Shown piece by piece: positions 45,614 through 53,894 of a stretch of 64,000 nucleotides of DNA. The notes under the pieces are model-generated. The model saw only the letters and a list, made by a program, of their open reading frames with translations. It was not told where the DNA came from and did no database searches. Source of the DNA: Chitinophaga sp. Cy-1792 (GTDB lineage Bacteria > Bacteroidota > Bacteroidia > Chitinophagales > Chitinophagaceae); assembly GCF_011752935.1 (NCBI RefSeq), contig NZ_VWWO01000001.1:1-64000 (forward strand), given 5' to 3'. Position 1 is the stretch's first letter, and each line of letters begins with the position of its first letter. The position numbers and the translations under genes are program-made.

Positions 45614-47059
45614 TTATACAATCGATCCCTGGTTGCGTTCCATCAATTGATGGGCAATGTTTAACAGGTTAGACTCGTCAAACTTCTTTGTGATGATCTG
45701 TACACCAAAAGGCATCCCGTTAGAATGCTTCCACATGGGGACCGATATTGCAGGTACACCCGCCAAATTCGCTAAGACCGTGTATATGTCGGCAAGGTAC
45801 ATAGCTATAGGGTCGTCAGTTTTTTCCCCTAATTTAAATGCCGTTGAAGGCACTGTTGGCATTAAAATGGCGTCATACTGGTTGAGAATCTCGTTTAGTT
45901 TATCAGCAACCAATCGCCTAACTTGTTGAGCTTTAGTGTAATACGCGTCGTAATAGCCCGAGCTCAGTACAAAAGTCCCCAGTAAGATACGCCTTTTTAC
46001 TTCTTTACCAAAACCTTCTGATCTGCTTTTCTTATAAAAATCGGTCAGATCGAGGTTTTTTTGTTCCGTTCTGTGGCCATACTTCACACCATCATAACGC
46101 GACAAATTGGAAGATGCTTCGGCTGTAGTCAGCACATAATAGGCTGGTACAACATAATCGATCAGGTCAAAACCGCTGCCGGTTACTTCGTGACCATCAT
46201 CTACCAAAGATTCAAAAAGATCTATAAATGCGTTCTTTATCTCCGGATCAAGGCCATCATGATACAATGCATCCCTTAAATACGCAAATTTATAGGATTT
46301 ATTGTGTGTGAGACCTGTCTGGTAATCTGGTACTTCTTTTTGAGAAGCCGTGCTATCGAACTCATCAGGTCCTGCTATAATTTGCAGAACTGCTGCCACA
46401 TCGGCAATATCCTTGCCAAAAACCCCGATATTATCAAAAGATGACGCGTAGGCGACCAAACCATATCGGGATATTCTGCCATATGTGGGCTTTAACCCTA
46501 CAATACCACAGAAATCGGCAGGCTGCCGGACTGAGCCGCCGGTATCACTACCTAAGCTCACCTGGCAGAGATCAGCCTGTACTGCTACGGCTGAGCCTCC
46601 TGATGATCCACCCGGAACACGGGTAGTATCCAATGCATTTAATACCGGACCGTATACGGAGTTCTCATTGGAAGAACCCATAGCAAACTCATCGCAGTTC
46701 AGGTTACCGATAATAATAGCATCTGCCTCCAGCAATCGTTCGATTGCGGTGGCAGAATATAAAGCGTTGAAACCTTCCAGAATGTGGGAAGCGCAACTTA
46801 CATTATGGCCTTTATAGCAAATAACATCCTTGATACCTACCACCACACCTGCCAGGGGGCCTACCGGCTGACCGTTTTTAATACGATCGTCCAGTTGACG
46901 GGCCTTTTCCATGGCTTCTTCTTCATATACCTCCAGGAAGGCATTCAAATGTTTTAGCTCCGCTATACGGTTGAGATAGCTACGTACCTTTTCCGTACAG
47001 GTAGTATTGCCGGCGTATAATGCTTTATGAAAAGTAGTTATACTGCTGAATTCAGGCAA
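45614..47059 (-). CDS. gatA: Asp/Glu-tRNA amidotransferase subunit A
   Basis: 481 residues, standard for GatA. Together with GatB and GatC it converts mischarged Glu-tRNA(Gln) or Asp-tRNA(Asn) to the correct amide, using glutamine. The amidase-signature triad is visible: Lys77 in GIKDVI, Ser152 in GGSSGGSA and the nucleophile Ser176 in GSDTGGSVRQPA. The substrate-channel region GIVGLKPTYGRISRYGLVAYASS follows. gatB and gatC are not in this window. It is 10 bases upstream of the transglycosylase gene and downstream of tatA. Confidence 0.96.
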   Translation of the reverse strand: MPEFSSITTFHKALYAGNTTCTEKVRSYLNRIAELKHLNAFLEVYEEEAMEKARQLDDRIKNGQPVGPLAGVVVGIKDVICYKGHNVSCASHILEGFNALYSATAIERLLEADAIIIGNLNCDEFAMGSSNENSVYGPVLNALDTTRVPGGSSGGSAVAVQADLCQVSLGSDTGGSVRQPADFCGIVGLKPTYGRISRYGLVAYASSFDNIGVFGKDIADVAAVLQIIAGPDEFDSTASQKEVPDYQTGLTHNKSYKFAYLRDALYHDGLDPEIKNAFIDLFESLVDDGHEVTGSGFDLIDYVVPAYYVLTTAEASSNLSRYDGVKYGHRTEQKNLDLTDFYKKSRSEGFGKEVKRRILLGTFVLSSGYYDAYYTKAQQVRRLVADKLNEILNQYDAILMPTVPSTAFKLGEKTDDPIAMYLADIYTVLANLAGVPAISVPMWKHSNGMPFGVQIITKKFDESNLLNIAHQLMERNQGSIV

Positions 47060-47115
47060 AGCTAAACCAGTTAAAACAGATTAAAATATAGATACTCCGT
47101 AACGTGTACTATCGA

Positions 47116-47373
47116 TTACGCACCGTGGGTGGTGTCGGTAGTAGATGATTGAGTTGGAGCAGCAGGTTTATCTTTCATTCCTTCTTCAATTTCCTGACGC
47201 ACATTGTTTTTGGCATCGTTAAATTCACGGATGCCTTTACCAAGGCCACGCATCAGCTCAGGAATTTTTTTGCCACCGAACAGCAGCAACACCACAATAG
47301 CAATCAGCAGCACTTCAGAACCACCCAGATCACCGAGGAATAAAAAAGTAGATTTAGCGAAAACAGCAGTCAT
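47116..47373 (-). CDS. tatA: Twin-arginine translocase subunit TatA/E
   Basis: 85 residues. A short N-terminal extension precedes one membrane helix (about 17-33, EVLLIAIVVLLLFGG), the hinge GGKKIPEL, the amphipathic helix MRGLGKGIREFNDAKNNV and a polar, Pro/Thr-rich tail. TatA oligomers form the channel for folded proteins with twin-arginine signals. The exported superoxide dismutase at 57734 is a possible substrate. Confidence 0.93.
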   Translation of the reverse strand: MTAVFAKSTFLFLGDLGGSEVLLIAIVVLLLFGGKKIPELMRGLGKGIREFNDAKNNVRQEIEEGMKDKPAAPTQSSTTDTTHGA

Positions 47374-47407
47374 CTTTTTTTGATTGATTATTTAAAAATT
47401 CAGTCTA

Positions 47408-47415
47408 CAAAGGTA
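47408..47415 (-). promoter_or_regulatory. -7 element of tatA
   Basis: On the minus strand TACCTTTG fits TAnnTTTG and lies 35 bases before the ATG. The -33 position is poor. Confidence 0.55.
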
Positions 47416-47485
47416 AACTATAAAATCCGCTTTTTTCCGCCAAAATACAGGAGCGGATATAGATTTAATATCTTTTTAAGAAAAC

Positions 47486-47514
47486 GAAAAAAGCGGAGCC
47501 TGCTGGCCCCGCTT
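47486..47514 (-). terminator. Terminator of rplS
   Basis: On the minus strand AAGCGGGGCC and GGCTCCGCTT pair (one mismatch) around AGCA, followed by TTTT, just after the rplS stop. Confidence 0.75.
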
Positions 47515-47539
47515 ATTACAAATTTCCCTGTATTTATTA

Positions 47540-47887
47540 CTAAACCCTTTTTTCTTTAATACGGGCTGCTTTACCAGCGCGTTGACGCAGGTAGTACAGT
47601 CTTGCTCTTCTAACTTTACCTACCTTGTTTAACACGATACCATCGATGTTAGGAGAGTAAAGCGGGAACAATCTTTCAACACCAATACCGTCAGAAATTT
47701 TTCTAACAGTGAAAGACGCAGTAAACCCTGTACCCTGGATTTTCACCACATCACCTTTAAAGGACTGAATCCTTTCTTTATTACCTTCCACGATTTTATA
47801 ATTGACAGTGACGTTGTCGCCTGCTTTAAACTTCGGGTACTGTTTTTTAGCTGTCAGTTGTTCGTGAACAAACGAAATTGCGTTCAT
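47540..47887 (-). CDS. rplS: 50S ribosomal protein L19
   Basis: 115 residues, normal length. Signature segments are FKAGDNVTVNYKIVEGNKERIQSFKGDVV, GIGVERLFPLYSPNI and RRARLYYLR. L19 sits at the 30S-50S interface. It has its own full-consensus promoter and terminator, although it follows trmD as in the classic rpsP-rimM-trmD-rplS order. Confidence 0.97.
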   Translation of the reverse strand: MNAISFVHEQLTAKKQYPKFKAGDNVTVNYKIVEGNKERIQSFKGDVVKIQGTGFTASFTVRKISDGIGVERLFPLYSPNIDGIVLNKVGKVRRARLYYLRQRAGKAARIKEKRV

Positions 47888-47909
47888 CTTTCAAATATTT
47901 ATGGGAGTG

Positions 47910-47941
47910 CAAAAGTATACTAAGAATTCACATTTACCAAA
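47910..47941 (-). promoter_or_regulatory. Promoter of rplS
   Basis: On the minus strand TTTG (47938-47941), a 20-base spacer, then TACTTTTG (47910-47917), 23 bases from the start codon. Confidence 0.75.
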
Positions 47942-48005
47942 TTAATAGTGCATTAATTCTGCAAAAAGTTCAAAATACCTTTGGACTAATGTTTAAGTAA
48001 TTAAT

Positions 48006-48677
48006 TTACAATAAGTCAGGTCGTCTTTCCTTGGTTCTATCTAAGGCCTGTTGATGGCGCCATTCATCGATTTTACGATGGTCGCCGCTCAGCAGCACAT
48101 CGGGTACCTTCCAGCCCCTGAATTCGGTTGGGCGGGTATACACCGGCGGTGCCAGCAGATTGTCCTGGAAAGAGTCAAATAATGCGCTGGTTTCGTCATT
48201 CAGCACACCTGGCAACAGGCGGCCGATCGCATCTACCAGTACAGCTGCCCCCAGCTCACCGCCGGAAAGCACGAAATCTCCGATGGAAATCTCTTTGGTA
48301 ATAAAGTGATCGCGGATACGCTGATCTATCCCTTTGTAATGGCCGCAGAGGATCATCAGGTTCCCTTTCATAGACAGCGTGTTGGCCATCTTCTGATTCA
48401 GGGTTTCACCATCGGGAGTCATGTAGATGATTTCATCGTACTCCACTTTGGCTTTCAGTGATTCTATACAGTTTACAATGGGTTCCAGCATCATTACCAT
48501 GCCGGCGCCACCGCCAAACTGGTAATCATCCACCTGCTGGTGCTTCAGGGTAGAATACTCCCGCAGCGGATGCACGTGTACCTCCAGCAAACCCTTTGCC
48601 TGAGCGCGTTTCATGATGGAATGCCCCATTGGGCTTTCCAGGAGTTCCGGCAACACAGTTATAATGTCAATACGCAT
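48006..48677 (-). CDS. trmD: tRNA (guanine-N1-)-methyltransferase TrmD
   Basis: Methylates G37 in tRNAs that read CNN codons, protecting the reading frame. 223 residues from the ATG at 48677; this matches the family start ([12 protein letters not shown]), whereas the longer frame adds nine residues. The SAM-binding trefoil-knot region includes [13 protein letters not shown] and [15 protein letters not shown]. Catalytic residues are typical ([21 protein letters not shown]). Third in the rpsP-rimM-trmD run. Confidence 0.97.
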   Translation of the reverse strand: MRIDIITVLPELLESPMGHSIMKRAQAKGLLEVHVHPLREYSTLKHQQVDDYQFGGGAGMVMMLEPIVNCIESLKAKVEYDEIIYMTPDGETLNQKMANTLSMKGNLMILCGHYKGIDQRIRDHFITKEISIGDFVLSGGELGAAVLVDAIGRLLPGVLNDETSALFDSFQDNLLAPPVYTRPTEFRGWKVPDVLLSGDHRKIDEWRHQQALDRTKERRPDLL

Positions 48678-48722
48678 AATGCAGGTGTGTTTTATCAGTT
48701 CCACTACTGTTTTAATTCCCTA

Positions 48723-49244
48723 TCAGCCGGTATAAAGCTCTACCAGGCCTTCCGGAAGCTGCAGGTGCACTACCTGGTTTTTCTTGTCCACCTTTACGAG
48801 CGATTGCTCATTGACAGGCAGTAAGGCTTCCTTGCCCTGGATCTGTACTTTTATCAATACCTGCATGGGCATTTCGATAACTTCCTCTACGGTGCCCAGT
48901 GTTCCATATTGTTCATCTTCCACTGTAAAACCCAGTAATGCCAATGGAGAAGAAGAGGCGGCCTGGCTTTTAAAATCAGCTTCCTGAAGGTAAATCTGAC
49001 CGGGAAGCAGCTTTTGAGCCGCTTCCTTGGTATCAATGCCTTCCAGTTTAATATAGAGCTGTTCCGCATTTTTGGCGGTAACGTGCTGAATGAAATGAGG
49101 AATAAAAGTATTCTTTCTTTCCTCCAGGAAAACCGCTTCAACACCTTTAAGCGTGGAGCGCTTGCCCAGGCTATGTCTGACCAGGATTTCCCCTGTCAGG
49201 CCATGTGCGGACAACATTTTCCCTATACTGAAGTAATTGCTCAT
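48723..49244 (-). CDS. rimM: Ribosome maturation factor RimM
   Basis: 173 residues. The N-terminal RimM domain starts IGKMLSAHGLTGEILV and the C-terminal PRC barrel has LLGFTVEDEQYGTLGTVEEVIEMP. It assists 30S head assembly by binding S19. It lies between rpsP and trmD, 45 bases from the chosen trmD start; a terminator-like hairpin separates it from rpsP. Confidence 0.96.
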   Translation of the reverse strand: MSNYFSIGKMLSAHGLTGEILVRHSLGKRSTLKGVEAVFLEERKNTFIPHFIQHVTAKNAEQLYIKLEGIDTKEAAQKLLPGQIYLQEADFKSQAASSSPLALLGFTVEDEQYGTLGTVEEVIEMPMQVLIKVQIQGKEALLPVNEQSLVKVDKKNQVVHLQLPEGLVELYTG

Positions 49245-49257
49245 AATTGGAAATTAA

Positions 49258-49293
49258 AAAAGGAAATATTTGCGGCTGCAAATATTTCCTTTT
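49258..49293 (-). terminator. Terminator/attenuator between rpsP and rimM
   Basis: Bases 49258-49273 and 49278-49293 form a perfect 16-bp stem with loop GGCT (minus: AGCC). On the minus strand a T-run follows. It lies inside an otherwise classic operon, so it may attenuate rather than end transcription. Confidence 0.75.
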
Positions 49294-49318
49294 CAGGTAT
49301 TTGTAAAACGTTGCCGTT

Positions 49319-49768
49319 TTATGCTTCTGTACCTTCGCCTTCTGCCGGAGCAGCAGGAGTATCTTCTACTTTTCTAACGATAGGAGCAGCAAGTTTAGAC
49401 TTTCTGTGTCCATCGCGGCGAGCAGAAACTTTCTGTTCGTGTTCAGCCTGCCATTGTGCAAACTTCTGGTAAGCAGTAGGCTCGTCGAACAGTCCCAGGG
49501 TAACACCTCTGAGGAGATGTTTCAAATACAATACACCTTTGAAAGAGAGGATTCTTCTTACAGTATCGGTAGGCTGAGCACCTTTCTGTAACCAACGCAA
49601 TGCTTTTTCAGTATCGATGTTGATTGAAGCAGGTACAGTCAGTGGATTGTAAGTACCGATTTTCTGGATGAATTTACCATCTCTTGGAGCGCGAGCGTCA
49701 GCTACTACGATAAAGTAGAAAGGTCTTTTCTTCGCGCCATGTCTTTGCAGTCTGATTTTTACTGGCAT
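49319..49768 (-). CDS. rpsP: 30S ribosomal protein S16 with C-terminal extension
   Basis: 149 residues, against 80-90 in E. coli. The N-terminal 80 are canonical S16 ([42 protein letters not shown]). The remainder, about 85-149, is a basic stretch followed by an Ala/Pro/Glu-rich tail. Such tails are common in Bacteroidota S16. It has a full-consensus promoter and ends before a hairpin. Confidence 0.96.
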   Translation of the reverse strand: MPVKIRLQRHGAKKRPFYFIVVADARAPRDGKFIQKIGTYNPLTVPASINIDTEKALRWLQKGAQPTDTVRRILSFKGVLYLKHLLRGVTLGLFDEPTAYQKFAQWQAEHEQKVSARRDGHRKSKLAAPIVRKVEDTPAAPAEGEGTEA

Positions 49769-49821
49769 AAATAAGTCGAGTTATTTTTTGCGAGTTAGGA
49801 AATATTGTTTAATTAGGGATG

Positions 49822-49852
49822 CAAATGTAACCTGTAATTCGATATTTGCAAA
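49822..49852 (-). promoter_or_regulatory. Promoter of rpsP
   Basis: On the minus strand TTTG (49849-49852), exactly 19 bases, then TACATTTG (49822-49829): full consensus. Confidence 0.8.
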
Positions 49853-49950
49853 AAAAATTTATATAACTCAGTATAAACTTTACCCTGGTTTATCTAGAGC
49901 CCTGACAATCAAACGGATACCATTTTAAAGCTTCGGGCGGTTACATCAAA

Positions 49951-51279
49951 TTAGCGTTTCATCATGCTACCCAGGCCTTTTCCGCCGCCGCCGAACTTAT
50001 TCATCATTTTCATCATCTGACGCATCTGCTCGAACTGCTTCATGAACTGGTTTACATCCTGAATATTTTTACCGCTACCTGTTGCGATACGCTTACGACG
50101 GCTGCCATCGATCAGGTCCGGATTTCCTCTTTCTGAAGGTGTCATGGAGTTGATCATCGCCTCGATACCTTTGAAGGCATCATCGCTGATGTCGATATCC
50201 TTGATTGCCTTGCCAACCCCTGGAATCATTCCCATGAGGTCCTTCAAGTTACCCATTTTTTTGATTTGCTGGAGCTGTTCGCGAAAATCGTCAAAATCAA
50301 ATTGGTTCTGGCGGATTTTCTTTTCCAGTTTTTTGGCCTGTTCTTCATTGAACTGGGCCTGTGCACGTTCTACCAGGGTAGTGATATCACCCATCCCCAG
50401 GATACGCTGTGCCATACGTTCAGGGTAGAAAACATCGAGGGTATCGAGTTTTTCACCCATACTTACGAACTTGATCGGTTTTTCAACCGTATACTTGATC
50501 GTAAGGGCAGCACCACCGCGGGTATCACCATCCAGTTTGGTCAGTACCACACCGGTGAAGTCGAGGCGATCGTTGAAGGCCTTAGCCGTATTCACCGCAT
50601 CCTGACCGGTCATGGAATCCACTACGAAGAGGATTTCCTGTGGTTTAACGGCTGCTTTGACGTTGGCTACCTCGGTCATCATCGCTTCGTCTACCGCAAG
50701 GCGGCCGGCGGTATCGATGATGATGATATTATTACCATTGGATTTAGCGTGTCTGATCGCATTTTCAGCGATCTGAACGGCGTTTTTATTTTCTGGTTCG
50801 CTGTATACTTCTACCCCGATCTGTTCACCCAGTACTTTCAGCTGATCGATCGCCGCAGGGCGGTAGATATCGGCAGCAACCAGCAAAGGTTTTTTGTTCT
50901 TCTTGGATTTGAGGTAGTTCGCCAGTTTACCGGAGAAGGTAGTTTTACCGGAACCCTGTAAACCTGCGATCAGTACAACAGTAGGAGTATTTTTGATATC
51001 AAATTCGGCTTCGGTACCGCCCATCAGTTCAGCGAGTTCGTCTTTCACGATCTTCACCATGAGCTGTCCCGGAGAGATGGAGGTCAGTACCTTTTCTCCC
51101 AGTGCTTTATCTTTTACCTTATCAGTAAATTCCTTCGCAATCTTGTAGTTCACATCCGCGTCCACCAATGCGCGGCGGATTTCCTTAATGGTTGTGGCAA
51201 TATTTATTTCCGAAATACGGCCTTCCCCTTTAAGTTGTTTAAACGCGGAGTCGAGCCGCTCTGATAGAGATTCAAACAT
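49951..51279 (-). CDS. ffh: Signal recognition particle GTPase Ffh
   Basis: 442 residues. N domain, then the GTPase G domain with P-loop GLQGSGKTT, DTAGRLAVDEAMM, TKLDGDTRGGAAL, and an M domain with methionine-rich helices ending MRQMMKMMNKFGGGGKGLGSMMKR. Binds 4.5S RNA and signal sequences and docks at FtsY for co-translational membrane insertion. It has a -7 element 23 bases upstream. Confidence 0.97.
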   Translation of the reverse strand: MFESLSERLDSAFKQLKGEGRISEINIATTIKEIRRALVDADVNYKIAKEFTDKVKDKALGEKVLTSISPGQLMVKIVKDELAELMGGTEAEFDIKNTPTVVLIAGLQGSGKTTFSGKLANYLKSKKNKKPLLVAADIYRPAAIDQLKVLGEQIGVEVYSEPENKNAVQIAENAIRHAKSNGNNIIIIDTAGRLAVDEAMMTEVANVKAAVKPQEILFVVDSMTGQDAVNTAKAFNDRLDFTGVVLTKLDGDTRGGAALTIKYTVEKPIKFVSMGEKLDTLDVFYPERMAQRILGMGDITTLVERAQAQFNEEQAKKLEKKIRQNQFDFDDFREQLQQIKKMGNLKDLMGMIPGVGKAIKDIDISDDAFKGIEAMINSMTPSERGNPDLIDGSRRKRIATGSGKNIQDVNQFMKQFEQMRQMMKMMNKFGGGGKGLGSMMKR

Positions 51280-51301
51280 TGTCGGTATTTTAAACGGATG
51301 G

Positions 51302-51309
51302 CAAATGTA
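51302..51309 (-). promoter_or_regulatory. -7 element of ffh
   Basis: On the minus strand TACATTTG fits TAnnTTTG and is 23 bases from the ffh ATG. No good -33. Confidence 0.5.
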
Positions 51310-51375
51310 GTTTTTTTCCCGGAGATTTTTTCAGTAAAGAATTGAATTGTAAAAGCAGACCTGTATTATGTTTTC

Positions 51376-51455
51376 TCCCGGTTCCCGCCCGCCGGAGGCG
51401 GGCGGGAACCGGGAAAGAATGGGCCCGGCCGATGGCCGGGCCCATTCTTTCCCGG
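51376..51455. repeat. Two overlapping GC-rich perfect hairpins
   Basis: Stem 1: 51376-51393 pairs with 51397-51414 (18 bp, loop GGA). Stem 2: 51409-51430 pairs with 51434-51455 (22 bp, loop GAT). The right arm of stem 1 and left arm of stem 2 share 51409-51414, so they cannot both form at full length. Composition is nearly all G and C, unlike the AT-rich intergenic DNA around it. It lies after the sigma-factor terminator and before the ffh promoter. Confidence 0.8.
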
Positions 51456-51488
51456 GACAAATCACCGGGTAAACAAGCTGTATAAAAT

Positions 51489-51522
51489 AAAAAAGCGACA
51501 GGCCCGGAGGGCCTATCGCTTT
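51489..51522 (-). terminator. Terminator of the primary sigma factor gene
   Basis: On the minus strand AAAGCGATAGGCCC and GGGCCTGTCGCTTT pair (one mismatch) with a 3-base loop, followed by a T-rich run. Confidence 0.8.
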
Positions 51523-51542
51523 AAACCAAGATATCAATATTA

Positions 51543-52418
51543 TCAGCTTCCCAGGTAATTGCGGAGCAATTTGCTGCGGGAAGTAGTTCTTAATTTAGTG
51601 ATGGCTTTATCTTTAATCTGGCGTACACGTTCGCGTGTGAGGCCAAATTTTTCGCCAATATCTTCTAAAGACATAGGATGTTCAACGGCAATACCGAAGT
51701 ACAACATGATTACATCCTTCTGACGGTCCGTTAACGTGGAAAGGGAGCGCTCAATTTCGCGGCGTAAAGAATCATGGTGATCCAGTTCTTCATCGGCGGA
51801 AACGGCATTTGGATTTTCGAGTACATCGAGGAGGGAGTTATCCTCTCCGTCAATAAAAGGCGCATCCATCGATACGTGACGGGCTGCAACGCCGAGCGTA
51901 GCTTCTACCTCATCTGTATTGATTTCAAGAATGGTAGCCAGTTCGTCGGGAGAAGGCTCGCGTTCGAACTCCTGTTCCAGCTGTGAATACGCTTTACTGA
52001 TTTTGTTGCTCAGGCCTACCTTGTTGAGCGGCAGACGCACGATGCGGGATTGTTCAGCCAAAGCCTGCAGGATGGATTGACGAATCCACCATACTGCGTA
52101 GGAAATGAATTTAAAACCGCGCGTTTCATCAAAACGTTGAGCAGCTTTAATTAACCCCAGGTTGCCCTCATTGATGAGATCGCTGAGCGACAGGCCCTGA
52201 TTCTGATACTGTTTAGCAACGGATACAACGAAACGAAGGTTGGCTTTGGTTAGCTTTTCCAACGCTCTCTGATCGCCCTGCTTGATCCGGATAGCAAGAT
52301 TAACCTCTTCCTCCGGCGTGATTAAGTCCACTTTCCCTATCTCCTGCAGGTACTTCTCCAAGGATTGCGATTCCCTGTTAGTAATGGACTTAGTGATTTT
52401 AAGTTGGCGCATTGACAT
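51543..52418 (-). CDS. rpoD: Primary RNA polymerase sigma factor (RpoD/SigA)
   Basis: 291 residues, the short Bacteroidota form without region 1.1. Region 1.2 begins [20 protein letters not shown]; region 2 has [56 protein letters not shown]; region 4 has [28 protein letters not shown]. It recognises the TTTG/TAnnTTTG promoters found across this window, including its own. Confidence 0.97.
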   Translation of the reverse strand: MSMRQLKITKSITNRESQSLEKYLQEIGKVDLITPEEEVNLAIRIKQGDQRALEKLTKANLRFVVSVAKQYQNQGLSLSDLINEGNLGLIKAAQRFDETRGFKFISYAVWWIRQSILQALAEQSRIVRLPLNKVGLSNKISKAYSQLEQEFEREPSPDELATILEINTDEVEATLGVAARHVSMDAPFIDGEDNSLLDVLENPNAVSADEELDHHDSLRREIERSLSTLTDRQKDVIMLYFGIAVEHPMSLEDIGEKFGLTRERVRQIKDKAITKLRTTSRSKLLRNYLGS

Positions 52419-52471
52419 AGAGTCGGAACAGTTACAGGTTAATAAAATGTTAAGATTTGATGAATGCCTGA

Positions 52472-52502
52472 CAAAAATAACTTTTTTTAGATACCGACCA
52501 AA
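52472..52502 (-). promoter_or_regulatory. Promoter of the primary sigma factor gene
   Basis: On the minus strand TTTG (52499-52502), exactly 19 bases, then TATTTTTG (52472-52479): full consensus, 53 bases from the start codon. Confidence 0.8.
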
Positions 52503-52710
52503 AAATTTCTTAGGTTTTTAAAACATTTCAAAACAAAATCGATTGATGTTTAAGCGCTTGCAATTTTTATGAATTTTTACCATAGAAACCATCTTCGCGA
52601 ATATACACCCATATATCAATATATTAATATTATTATTTATAATAATAAATAGATTTTTTTTAAAGCGAAGAAAGTTTTTTGAAGATAGTTAAAAAAAAAC
52701 CGTAAATTAT

Positions 52711-52740
52711 TTTGACAGAATAAATAATTTTCTATAATTG
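52711..52740 (+). promoter_or_regulatory. Promoter of the START-like gene
   Basis: TTTG (52711-52714), 18 bases, then TATAATTG (52733-52740), one mismatch to TAnnTTTG, 36 bases from the ATG. Confidence 0.6.
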
Positions 52741-52776
52741 CAAACTGATGATATTGATTTACTAATTATTTGAGAG

Positions 52777-53157
52777 ATGTCTAAGAAAGTGCTATACGAG
52801 CTGGAATTCCCGGTTAGATGCTCACCCTCTATTCTATACGAATTTCTTTCCACGCCGGCAGGCTTACAGGAATGGTTCGCTGATAAGGTTGACTTCAGAG
52901 ATAATGTTTTCTCTTTCTCCTGGAACGGCGCGGAAGAAGAAGCGGAAGTACTGGAGCAGGAAGAGGATGAATTTATCCGTCTACATTGGACCCATGCCCC
53001 GAAAGAAGAATACTTCGAATTCAGGATTCAGATTTCTGAAGTTACCAACGAAACCATCCTGGTAGTAAAAGATTTCGCTGAAAAGAAAGAAATCAAGGAC
53101 CAGAGCCAGCTATGGGAATATCAGGTAAAAGATCTGTTTCACAGAATCGGCAATTAA
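52777..53157 (+). CDS. START-like (SRPBCC fold) domain protein
   Basis: 126 residues. The opening YELEFPVRCSPSILYEFLSTPAGLQEWFADKVDF and the later FEFRIQISEVTNETILVVKDFAE followed by a C-terminal helix fit a START/AHSA1-like fold. This small version is conserved in Bacteroidota beside the primary sigma gene, as far as I recall; its function is not known. The stop overlaps the convergent unknown gene by 4 bases. Confidence 0.83.
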   Translation: MSKKVLYELEFPVRCSPSILYEFLSTPAGLQEWFADKVDFRDNVFSFSWNGAEEEAEVLEQEEDEFIRLHWTHAPKEEYFEFRIQISEVTNETILVVKDFAEKKEIKDQSQLWEYQVKDLFHRIGN

Positions 53158-53768
53158 CCAGCCTTTGTGTCTAGTAATGCAAGAAGTGCTGCGTAAGCCG
53201 CAACTACTTCCCTGCTTACTTTACCCCAATGCGCCAGCGAATATGGCTTCGCTATTTTAAGGAAATCATGACGATTAATTATTACGCTCCAATCTTCTAA
53301 ACTTATACTTCCTATGGGCCTGTAATTCCCTCCTTCAAAATCATGTTCCCAGGGATCATCTCCCAGGTAAACCTGAAAACCATTACTGGCTAATACCGCA
53401 TGGTTGCGTATTAATACGTTACTGAACATAGCTTTCACCCTTCCCGCAAGATGCAGGGTACTGCTAAAGTAATGCCCCCACCAAAACATGGTGCGGAACG
53501 CAAACGCATCACTATTGCTGAAAAATCGTGGATAATCCAGCATTACCCACGGCAAACCCTTATACTGCTCTCCTTTCGAGATCTTCGCATGCCTGCCCAG
53601 CCATTCCGCCTCAAACGGAAACCGCTGATGCGCCGCATGACCTGCCAGCCCCTCCTGTATCACCCCCATCAGCTGCACCGCCTTCACCATCACACGATTC
53701 TTCATCCGTAATAACTCCGCATCGGCCGCTATGGATGCCTCCGCTGCTGTCAATTCAAAATTTTCCAT
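53154..53768 (-). CDS. Conserved-looking protein of unknown function
   Basis: 204 residues, soluble, no signal peptide. It has a helical N-terminal third (ASIAADAELLRMKNRVMVKAVQLMGVIQEGL), an aromatic-rich centre (GLPWVMLDYPRFFSNSDAFAFRTMFWWGHYFSSTLHL) and a C-terminal helical part. I do not recognise a domain. Aromatic and His-rich patches suggest a ligand or metal site but no motif is diagnostic. Ends convergently with the START-like gene, with a 4-base overlap. Confidence 0.65.
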   Translation of the reverse strand: MENFELTAAEASIAADAELLRMKNRVMVKAVQLMGVIQEGLAGHAAHQRFPFEAEWLGRHAKISKGEQYKGLPWVMLDYPRFFSNSDAFAFRTMFWWGHYFSSTLHLAGRVKAMFSNVLIRNHAVLASNGFQVYLGDDPWEHDFEGGNYRPIGSISLEDWSVIINRHDFLKIAKPYSLAHWGKVSREVVAAYAALLALLDTKAG

Positions 53769-53894
53769 ATAATTTAACGGTAATTTAGGGCGTTCTTTAC
53801 GCTCCTTTGTGAAATCATACTAACTTTACGGTTTATAGTACCCGGAAGCTCGTGTATACGAAGTTCGGGATTCAGATCAAATACAGCATTATCA

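Larger units (their letters stand above)
52419..52776. other. AT-rich divergent region between rpoD and the START-like gene
   Basis: No gene seen. It holds the rpoD promoter (52472-52502), the START-like gene promoter (52711-52740) and, at about 52590-52700, an extreme AT stretch with a near-palindromic run of TATTATTAT/ATAATAATA that could act as UP-element or bendable DNA. Confidence 0.5.
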
